From the NCBI GenBank assembly GCA_003164255.1, contig PLST01000259.1, forward strand, positions 1,740 to 10,004: a DNA stretch of 8,265 nucleotides, written 5' to 3'. Under the pieces are notes generated by a model. The model was not told where the DNA came from. It did no database searches and saw only the letters and a list, made by a program, of their open reading frames with translations. This document shows, one piece after another, positions 1 through 5,192 of this stretch. Every line of letters begins with the position of its first letter. Position 1 is the first letter of the stretch. The stretch is from Acidobacteriaceae bacterium (GTDB taxonomy: Bacteria > Acidobacteriota > Terriglobia > Terriglobales > Acidobacteriaceae). Position numbers and translations under genes: made by a program.

Positions 1-360
1 GAATGGTCGTCTTGTGCCTGCGACGTCGCTGAGATGGCTAGAAAGATCAGAAGCAACGGGAGGCAGCGCGGAAAAAGTCTCATTGTTTTGTTCCTCGTGG
101 GGAATTGGCGTGCGCTGCCATTAGGCTGCCCAGAGGATGAAGACTCGATGACTGCAGGTTGAAAAGGAGATAAACAATGAGGATGGCCTGTGGATCGGGG
201 ACATTTAGCGGGCGAGAGGTTAGGCGGAGATGCTTTCCGCGTCGGTTTGGAATGGGGGAAAGGAAGACTCAAGCGGGTCAGGCTCGGTGAGTCCATCAGG
301 GATTTGGTGACGATGGCGGCGGGAGGCATCTCGTGCCCGGATACACGGCGCGAAGTGGGC
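1..360. other. gene-poor left flank, no gene recognised
   Basis: I recognise no conserved gene here. The plus-strand frame starting at base 1 stays open to a TGA at 160-162; from an ATG at 34 it reads MARKIRSNGRQRGKSLIVLF and then loses any resemblance. The basic start, Gly and short hydrophobic run loosely recall a prepilin or TadE/G-like N-terminus, but this is weak. A second frame, ATG 177 to TGA 288-290 (37 codons, Arg-rich), follows an ideal Shine-Dalgarno AAGGAG at 164-169 with 7-nt spacing. These could be relics of a decayed gene, a real micro-ORF, or chance. Confidence 0.3.
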
Positions 361-400
361 ATGCGATCCCATGTCCCCAAATGCGAGGGGCCTCCGCCCC
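361..400. repeat. degenerate family II hairpin repeat
   Basis: Positions 361-389 match 7608-7636 at 24 of 29 bases, sharing the ATGC-ATCCC start, the TCCCC left arm and a GCGAGGG right side. Here the right arm breaks off after GGGG, so only a 4-5 bp stem (TCCCC with GGGG) remains. A separate small hairpin GGGGC-CTCC-GCCCC occupies 387-400. Like the other two family II copies it lies beyond the 3' end of a minus-strand gene. It is probably a decayed copy. Confidence 0.5.
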
Positions 401-423
401 AGGGACGCGCGACGGGTGATGCA

Positions 424-457
424 GAAAACGACGGCCACCCTGGTTGCAGGTGGCCGT
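424..457 (-). terminator. intrinsic-type terminator after the secreted-protein gene
   Basis: On the minus strand a perfect 9-bp stem ACGGCCACC / GGTGGCCGT (plus-strand arms 431-439 and 449-457) with a 9-nt loop is followed by CGTTTTC. The hairpin begins about 30 nt past the TGA at 489-491. Strong stem, short loop, short T run and position fit a Rho-independent terminator, although the T tract is short and interrupted. Confidence 0.6.
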
Positions 458-488
458 GTGCTTGCCGGGGTCGCGCCAGAGATTGGTA

Positions 489-1574
489 TCAGTTGCGGGG
501 CGAGATGGCGCAGGCGTGTTTATCGTTGGAATACTCCGACTGCACGCGAAAGAGATGGCCATCAACGGGGAACGTTGGTTCAGAGAAATAGTTGTCCGGG
601 CCGATAAACAGGCACTCATCGGCCATCTCGTTTCCCAAAAGCGACAAGTCGGCCGAATTCCACCAGGCGGTCCCGTCGGGATCGGAGATGGTCTCAAACA
701 GCTCGTGACTGAGGGTGTCATCGGTGGAGTCGATCAGCTGGCTGTTGGGGGCGCCAACGGGCGAGTCCTCGCATCCCGACGTTGGTCCCTGCCACGGTTC
801 CACCGTGAACAGTACGTGCCCGAGATCGGAATAGGTGACGCTGCCGTGATAGGCGCAGAAGGCGAAAGTGGCTGGATTGTCAGGAGAATAACACTCGTTG
901 TTGTCAGGGGCGTCAAAACAGGTGTCTACGCCTGGCGGCAGGAATAGATGGTAGATATTTCCATAGCCGCCGGCCCCGGTCCTGGCGACCACACTGTGCA
1001 GGATCGCGATCAGATCAGACTGAGAGAGCGGGGTGGCGGGGAGCGCGCCCTTCAGCACCGCCCTGTCGCCGAGCGTGTAACGGCGGCCACCCTGCAGACC
1101 CACATACTGATCCAGGATGTGAATGAAGTCGCTGTCGCCCACTTTTTCGAGGAAGCGCTCGGGGTTCCCCCAGCAAGTTGCGATGGTGCATTCCCGGCCC
1201 GGATTCAGATAGACGGCATGGGAAACAGCATATTGCACCGTCGGTCCGCCCTGGTAGGCGACGTCGCCGGGATTCTGCGTGAAGTCATCGCCAGCGATCG
1301 CAGCCGCCGCTGTGGCTGATGCCGAAATCGACTGGCGCGACGCGGCTTCATTCTTGCGCGCTGCCGTTCCAGCGGGTGTCCGGGCGTAGACGGGATGCTT
1401 GTAGTCACGAAGGGCGTCGGCAGCGCTCGACCGGTCGGCATCGCTGACGGTGATGTTTAAATCGGTGTCGCCGAAGCTTGAGGTTTTCGATTGGCCGTGG
1501 ACTGCCATCGTGCTCAAAGCGATGACTACGGCAAGGATTAGGAACTGCTGGAGCCTGGGTTGAGAAATGGACAT
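489..1574 (-). CDS. secreted Cys-rich protein, EXORDIUM/peptidase-like
   Basis: A predicted exported protein of 361 residues. The chosen ATG (1572-1574) has AAGGAG at 1582-1587 with 7-nt spacing; the same frame is open further upstream, but that part has no such site. Residues 1-28 look like a signal peptide: short basic start, hydrophobic core 11-25, likely cleavage near Val-His-Gly. The mature part has eight cysteines (129, 134, 219, 228, 240, 268, 321, 355), consistent with disulfides outside the cytoplasm. Blocks YHLFLPPGV (208-216), FAFCAYHGS (237-245), SHELFETISDPDG (289-301) and GNEMADEC (314-321) resemble a bacterial group I know as EXORDIUM/phosphate-induced-like, in which a His-Glu...Asp-Pro motif and a later acidic Gly-Glu-x-x-Asp-x-Cys block suggest a metallopeptidase-like site. 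It is H-E-x-x-E, not the classical HExxH, so catalysis is unproven. The gene is monocistronic, with its own promoter candidate and terminator. Family assignment is from memory and moderate. Confidence 0.75.
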   Translation of the reverse strand: MSISQPRLQQFLILAVVIALSTMAVHGQSKTSSFGDTDLNITVSDADRSSAADALRDYKHPVYARTPAGTAARKNEAASRQSISASATAAAAIAGDDFTQNPGDVAYQGGPTVQYAVSHAVYLNPGRECTIATCWGNPERFLEKVGDSDFIHILDQYVGLQGGRRYTLGDRAVLKGALPATPLSQSDLIAILHSVVARTGAGGYGNIYHLFLPPGVDTCFDAPDNNECYSPDNPATFAFCAYHGSVTYSDLGHVLFTVEPWQGPTSGCEDSPVGAPNSQLIDSTDDTLSHELFETISDPDGTAWWNSADLSLLGNEMADECLFIGPDNYFSEPTFPVDGHLFRVQSEYSNDKHACAISPRN

Positions 1575-1656
1575 GCTTCTTCTCCTTCGCGAGCGTCCGC
1601 TGAGACGAGCGCGACGCCATTTTGCAGGACTTGGATCAGTACATGGGAGAGCCGCA

Positions 1657-1683
1657 GACTGCCCCCTGGGTGAGGGGTCAGTC
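1657..1683 (-). promoter_or_regulatory. leader hairpin upstream of the secreted-protein gene
   Basis: GACTG plus CCCC pair with GGGG plus CAGTC across one C/T mismatch (arms 1657-1666 and 1674-1683, 7-nt loop), giving a 9-bp stem. If transcription starts near 1690, as the promoter candidate suggests, the hairpin would form at the very 5' end of a leader of about 115 nt. It could stabilise or regulate the mRNA. No known riboswitch class is recognised. Confidence 0.3.
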
Positions 1684-1696
1684 GGGGAATGGGAGT

Positions 1697-1725
1697 ATGC
1701 TAGCACGACCTCGCGCGGATAACAA
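1697..1725 (-). promoter_or_regulatory. candidate sigma-70-type promoter for the secreted-protein gene
   Basis: On the minus strand TTGTTA (1720-1725) and TAGCAT (1697-1702) are separated by exactly 17 bp. Each hexamer matches the sigma-70 consensus at four of six positions. It lies about 120 bp upstream of the ATG in otherwise GC-rich DNA. Only sequence similarity supports it. Confidence 0.35.
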
Positions 1726-1993
1726 AGACCAGCGCCGCCTAATCGAACAGCCCTTCCCTCTTGTCCAGTCGACGGGGTGAAAATGCGGCCTTCGCCAGCT
1801 CCACAGCGGAGGGAGGCATCGACTTCGGACACGTCAGTTCCTAGTTGAATCACATTTCGGGCCGCTTCTGGAGGGGATGATGCCTGTTCTTCTTGCGCTT
1901 CGCGCGGCGGGATTCGGCCTTTTCAGCAGCAGCGTCATTCTGGAACAGAGGCCGGCGTCCGGTTGGAGCTTGTGGCAGAATTCTCTGGAACCG
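1726..1993. other. gene-less stretch with a possible coding relic
   Basis: No gene with a start signal is visible. On the minus strand, about 1857-1990, one frame reads natural-looking, highly charged protein: PTGRRPLFQND, then AAAEKAESRRAKRKKNRHH, ending at a TGA at about 1854-1856. The alternating acidic and basic residues resemble a real C-terminal tail. Going upstream, however, the frame runs straight into a degraded family I repeat and has no supported start. It may be the remnant of a gene whose front was lost, or a chance frame. Confidence 0.25.
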
Positions 1994-2059
1994 GCAGGGG
2001 CTAAAGCTCTCATTGATTTTGCGGCAATTGCGGAGTGAGTCAACTCGTTCGCTATAAAG
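1994..2059. repeat. degraded family I repeat (core only)
   Basis: GCAGGGGCTAAAGC at 1994-2007 and the exact CATTGATTTTG at 2011-2021 are shared with the well-preserved element at 6761-6903 (its CATTGATTTTG is at 6820-6830). The second hairpin is decayed: GAGTGAGTCAACTCGTTC at 2033-2050 stands where other copies have a perfect GGCACG...CGTGCC palindrome. No terminal inverted repeats are recognisable. It is an old copy. Confidence 0.6.
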
Positions 2060-2252
2060 AAACAGAACCCCAATTGGGTGGTGAATTGGTTAATTCAGGT
2101 GGAGAGGATTAGACAATCTCAGCAAGTTAGCCTCCGCTACGCGGAGATGGCGAGTTGGCAAGTCCGCGGTGACGATTGTGTATGAGGTTTCATTCCTTCG
2201 CGGGTCGGCGACGCCGGCGGACGACTGATACGAGGCGCGACAGGGAGTTCGT
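2060..2252. other. gene-less stretch with small palindromes
   Basis: No coding region is recognised. Short inverted repeats are present: CCAATT / AATTGG at 2070-2075 and 2084-2089, GAATT / AATTC at 2083-2087 and 2092-2096, and CTCCGC-TAC-GCGGAG at 2132-2146. The stretch 2118-2250 could be another dispersed structured sequence, since it lies between two recognised repeats, but nothing in the window duplicates it. Confidence 0.3.
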
Positions 2253-2296
2253 CCTATCCCACCCATCGCAGAGAGCGCGATGGATGGGGCACCCGG
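2253..2296 (-). repeat. family II hairpin, possible terminator of the helicase gene
   Basis: CCCACCCATCGC (2258-2269) pairs with GCGATGGATGGG (2277-2288) at 11 of 12 positions around a 7-nt loop. The flanks CTATCCC and GGGGCACCCG are identical to those of the copy at 7608-7650 although the arm sequences differ. It lies about 39 bp beyond the helicase stop codon in the minus direction. There is no T tract, so it is more likely an mRNA 3'-end stabiliser or Rho-associated structure than a classical intrinsic terminator. Confidence 0.6.
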
Positions 2297-2326
2297 CACG
2301 GAGTCGAGGGATCCGCGGCGCCTTCT

Positions 2327-4351
2327 TCAGAATGGTTTCTGGATTTCGTTCTTCTCGAAAAACGCTTCCACATCCGTAATGGTTGCGGTCATACGGTAGG
2401 GTGGGAGGCTTTGCAAAAAGGTTTGGCCGTAGCGCTGCCTGCGGACGCGCGGGTCGAGGAGCACCAGAACGCCGCGATCTTCAAGCGAGCGGATCAGCCG
2501 GCCAAAGCCCTGCTTGAGCGTGAGCACTGCTGCCGGGACCTGGTAATCGATGAAAGGTTTGCCTCCCGCTTCTTCAATCGCCTTCATGCGCGCCTGCACG
2601 ACCGGGTCGCTCGGCACCGCGAACGGCAGCCGGTCGATGATCACGCAGCTCAGTGCTTCGCCTTGGACATCCACTCCCTGCCAGAAACTGGAGGTGCCGA
2701 AGAGAACGGCGTTTGGCGTTGCGCGGAACTCCTCGAGGAGCGCTTTGCGCGGAGCGGTGCCATGCAGCAGCAGTGGAAAGTCCAGCACCGGGAGCAGACG
2801 CTCATACAGGTCGCGCATCTGGCTATAGCTGGTGAAGAGGCAGAAGGCGCGACCACGGGAGAGTTCCAGAACCCGCCGGATACAGCGCGCTGCGGCCTCA
2901 GGAAAATCGGGCTCGCGCGGATCGGGCATGTCGGGCGGAAGATAGAGCAGAGCCTGCTCTCCGTACTTGAAGTGCGAAGGCACAACCAGCTCGCGCGCGT
3001 CCGCGAGGCCAAGGCGCTTGCGCATGTGCTCGAATCCGCCCTGCACGGTGAGCGTGGCCGAGGTGAGCACCACGGTGGGAATCTGCTCGAAGACGAGCTC
3101 GTGGAGCAGCTCTGAAACATCAATCGGCGTGGCCTGGATGAAGGTGTTGCGCGCAGCGTTGCGTATGCTGCGCGTGGCCGAACGATCCTGCGAATTTCCA
3201 CCGCCATGGAGCCTGCGCTCCATCCAATACACCATGTTGCTTGAGTTCGACTCCATGAGGAACTCGAGCTCGGTGCGCAGACGGCCGACGCGCTTCTTCA
3301 ATCCCGGCGCTTCATCCACGGCGGTCATGCGCTCCATCTCCGCTTCCATGAGCTTGAGCGTTGTGCGGACGGCCATGTACAGATCGCCGGAGGTTTCGAG
3401 AAACTCCTCGCGGTCAGTGAAAGGCTGGCGGCCGTCTCCGGCCATGGGCAGGCCGGCGAAGAATAAGCGGGCGCGCTCGCGGAGCTGCATGGTGGCGGCT
3501 GGAAGTTTGTCTGCGCCTTCCTTGCCGCGCAACAAAGCATCGACGTCGCGCGCCAGCTCTTCAAAGCGGATGTTTGAAACAGAAAGGCCAAAGTAGCTTG
3601 AGGCAACCTCTTCCAGCTCGTGCGCTTCATCGAAGATGACCGCGGCGGCTTCCGGCAGAACGCCCGCATCGGGTGCGCCAGTGGCCTCGCGTCGCACGGA
3701 GAGATCCGCGAAAAACAGGTGATGATTGACGATGATGATGTCCGACTCGAGCGCCTTGCGCCGCATCTCGGTGATAAAGCAGCGGCGATAATCGGGGCAG
3801 GTTGAGCCTAGACAGGCTTCGGAGCGCGCATCGAGCTTGTGCCAGAGAGCGCTTGATTCGGGCATATCGGAAAGCTCGGCGCGGTCGCCGGTCTCGGTGG
3901 TCTTCTCCCACTGGCTGATCTGGCGATACTGGTCAATCTCCTCAAGCCCGGAGAGGATCGGCTGATTCTTGAGCGACTCGAGCTTGTGGCGGCAGAGGTA
4001 ATTCGCGCGGCCCTTCATGTAACAAACGCGCAGGTCGCCCAGGAGCGTTTCGAGAAAGGGAACATCGCGAAAGAAGAGCTGGTCCTGCAGCGCTTTGGTT
4101 CCGGTGGAGATAATCACGCGCTGTCCGGTGCGGAGCGCGGGCAACAGATAGGCGAGGGTTTTGCCGGTGCCTGTTCCTGCTTCGACGATCAGATGGCGAT
4201 GCTCGGCCAGCGCGCGTTCGACGGCCTTTGCCATTTCAAGCTGGCCGCTGCGGTACTCGTAAGGCAGCGACGAGCGCGCAAGAATGCCGCCAGGAGAAAA
4301 GAACTCGTGGAGAGAGGGCAGGGCGCGGGTTGAGCTGTCGATTGCTGACAT
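2327..4351 (-). CDS. ATP-dependent DNA helicase, DinG/YoaA family (Fe-S)
   Basis: A 674-residue superfamily 2 helicase of the XPD/DinG group, which unwinds DNA 5'-3' using ATP and an iron-sulfur cluster, usually in repair or in resolving replication blocks. In order: Walker A EAGTGTGKT (57-65); motif Ia ISTGTKALQDQLF (81-93); four cluster cysteines C120, C180, C185, C191; VNHHLFFAD (208-216); DEAH box (241-244); VVLTSATL (427-434); motif V region FGTSSFWQGVDVQG (551-564); motif VI QGFGRLIRS (614-622). The spacing CLGSTCPDYRRC and the KGRANYLC block match E. coli YoaA as I remember it better than DinG, and 674 residues lies between the two. The ATG at 4349-4351 has no clear Shine-Dalgarno, but the conserved FFSPGGIL...YEYRSGQLEMA block begins soon after it, so the start is close to right. 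A palindrome with a -10-like hexamer sits just upstream. All key residues are present, so it is probably active. Confidence 0.95.
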   Translation of the reverse strand: MSAIDSSTRALPSLHEFFSPGGILARSSLPYEYRSGQLEMAKAVERALAEHRHLIVEAGTGTGKTLAYLLPALRTGQRVIISTGTKALQDQLFFRDVPFLETLLGDLRVCYMKGRANYLCRHKLESLKNQPILSGLEEIDQYRQISQWEKTTETGDRAELSDMPESSALWHKLDARSEACLGSTCPDYRRCFITEMRRKALESDIIIVNHHLFFADLSVRREATGAPDAGVLPEAAAVIFDEAHELEEVASSYFGLSVSNIRFEELARDVDALLRGKEGADKLPAATMQLRERARLFFAGLPMAGDGRQPFTDREEFLETSGDLYMAVRTTLKLMEAEMERMTAVDEAPGLKKRVGRLRTELEFLMESNSSNMVYWMERRLHGGGNSQDRSATRSIRNAARNTFIQATPIDVSELLHELVFEQIPTVVLTSATLTVQGGFEHMRKRLGLADARELVVPSHFKYGEQALLYLPPDMPDPREPDFPEAAARCIRRVLELSRGRAFCLFTSYSQMRDLYERLLPVLDFPLLLHGTAPRKALLEEFRATPNAVLFGTSSFWQGVDVQGEALSCVIIDRLPFAVPSDPVVQARMKAIEEAGGKPFIDYQVPAAVLTLKQGFGRLIRSLEDRGVLVLLDPRVRRQRYGQTFLQSLPPYRMTATITDVEAFFEKNEIQKPF

Positions 4352-4377
4352 GAAAACGGCCGGCGTTGGAGCCTGGT

Positions 4378-4398
4378 GCTCACTCCATCATAGTGAGC
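4378..4398 (-). promoter_or_regulatory. dyad operator candidate over a -10-like box before the helicase
   Basis: GCTCACT (4378-4384) and AGTGAGC (4392-4398) form a perfect 7+7 dyad with a 7-nt centre. On the minus strand the centre and the adjoining arm base spell TATGAT (4387-4392), five of six matches to the sigma-70 -10 box, about 36 bp before the helicase ATG. No convincing -35 hexamer is visible. This could be an operator occluding a promoter, or a plain mRNA hairpin between two genes. I cannot match it to a known SOS/LexA box. Confidence 0.35.
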
Positions 4399-4447
4399 GC
4401 GGCTGGGCGGCGCGGGTCAGGGGTGACGGCGGCGGAAAAGCGTTGTT

Positions 4448-4699
4448 TCAGCCGAAATCCGGGTCACGGCCCGTCCAGGAGTGGGGCTCGGAGTCGCCCT
4501 GGGCGGGCTGCCCATCAAGCTGCTGCCCGTCAATCCAATGACCGATCAGGAGCGTTTCCTCGGGGCTTGCTGTGCCTTCGACCGCAGCCGCGCCTTTGAG
4601 CAGCCGCTTGCGGACATCGGCGGCAGCAGACTTTTCGCCGTTTCCGACGGAGTAAAAACTGGCTGAGTTGACGCTCATGGAGTTCGCGTGGATGTGCAT
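4448..4699 (-). CDS. small conserved-looking protein of unknown function
   Basis: An 83-residue protein of unknown function. The ATG (4697-4699) is preceded by AAAGGAGG (4705-4712) with 5-nt spacing, a near-perfect ribosome binding site and the strongest reason to call it real. The sequence is polar with no signal peptide or membrane segment. Its N-terminus is MHIHANSMSVNSASFYS, followed by a charged, probably helical segment AAADVRKRLLKGAAAVEG (25-42) and SPEETLLIGHWIDGQQ (45-60), with a polar tail. I recall similar short proteins in acidobacteria, beginning MHIH/MNIQ with a VRKKL...SPEE core, but know no role for them. The single histidine-rich start and lack of cysteines argue against a zinc finger. 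It lies 96 bp upstream of the helicase on the same strand and may be cotranscribed, although the helicase may have its own promoter. Its 5' region abuts the family I repeat. Confidence 0.75.
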   Translation of the reverse strand: MHIHANSMSVNSASFYSVGNGEKSAAADVRKRLLKGAAAVEGTASPEETLLIGHWIDGQQLDGQPAQGDSEPHSWTGRDPDFG

Positions 4700-4790
4700 C
4701 GTTCCCTCCTTTGCTGACAGGGGGCAATCGGCTTGCCTGGGATGGGAGGATTTGGTTGGAAGTAACTTATCTGCGACAACGGCTGCGGAG

Positions 4791-4970
4791 GGGGCTTAGC
4801 AGGTTGCGGAAAAATGCAATGCATCGGCCTTGGTGCGAAGGGAAATCGGGCAGGGGCTAAAGCCCCATCTTTTCTTTTCATGCACTTGTGGCCCGGCTGA
4901 AGCCGTGCCCTTGTTACAAAGCTGTCGAATTTGGTGGCCCGGAGGAGTTTTTCCCCAACCTGTAAAGCCC
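4791..4970. repeat. family I inverted-repeat element, copy A
   Basis: The left end at 4791-4814 (GGGGCTTAGCAGGTTGCGG then AAAAA) is the inverse of the right end at 4948-4970 (TTTTTCCCCAACCTGTAAAG then CCC) with few mismatches. Inside are hairpin 1, GGGGCTAAAGCCCC (4853-4866), and hairpin 2, GGCCCGGCTGAAGCCGTGCC (4890-4909, one stem mismatch), then TTACAAA. This arrangement matches copy C at 6761-6903. No transposase is encoded, so it is a non-autonomous, MITE- or REP-like element. It lies in the 5' region shared by the small-protein gene and der. Confidence 0.75.
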
Positions 4971-4990
4971 GCTGACTTAGGAACACTGAT

Positions 4991-5056
4991 CGGCACGGAT
5001 AAATCCGTGCCCTTTCAAAACGTGCTCAGGATCGAGATTTTGCGCAACCTGTTAAA
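4991..5056. repeat. family I element, right half only (copy B)
   Basis: Directly after copy A lies a second, incomplete unit: hairpin 2 GGCACGGATAAATCCGTGCC (4992-5011) and a right end TTTTGCGCAACCTGTTAAA (5038-5056). Hairpin 1 and a left end are missing. It could be a decayed tandem insertion or a remnant of recombination between two copies. Its stem bases differ from copy A but still pair perfectly. Confidence 0.65.
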
Positions 5057-5178
5057 CGGCTGCGACCCAAGCGGCCGGCAACGACGTTCACGTAGACTAA
5101 GAGGACTGGCCTCTCGGGATAAGCAGTTCCGGGGCACGGCCGCCGGCGAAGAGGATTTTTCGACCCGCCGCAGCGAAT

Positions 5179-5192
5179 GGAGACAGGTTTTG
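5179..5192 (+). promoter_or_regulatory. ribosome binding site deciding the TTG start of der
   Basis: GGAG at 5179-5182 sits 7 nt before an in-frame TTG (5190-5192). No in-frame ATG exists between 4833 and the Walker A region, and the only ATG upstream (4830) lies inside the repeat copy A. A GTG at 5214 is an alternative start but lacks a binding site. Confidence 0.55.

Noticed and set aside
444..1319. Plus-strand open frames opposite the secreted-protein gene
   Set aside because: They lack ribosome binding sites and recognisable motifs, while the minus strand has a signal peptide, a good ribosome binding site and conserved-looking blocks.
2411..3596. Long plus-strand frames opposite the helicase
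   Set aside because: They are antisense to a protein with every expected helicase motif; their sequences are composition artefacts of GC-rich coding DNA.
4378..4398. Intrinsic terminator between the small-protein gene and the helicase
   Set aside because: The 7-bp stem has no T tract on either strand; an operator or simple hairpin reading fits better.
4830..5189. N-terminal extension of Der from the ATG at 4830
   Set aside because: It is translated repeat DNA; a TTG with a ribosome binding site gives the normal protein length.
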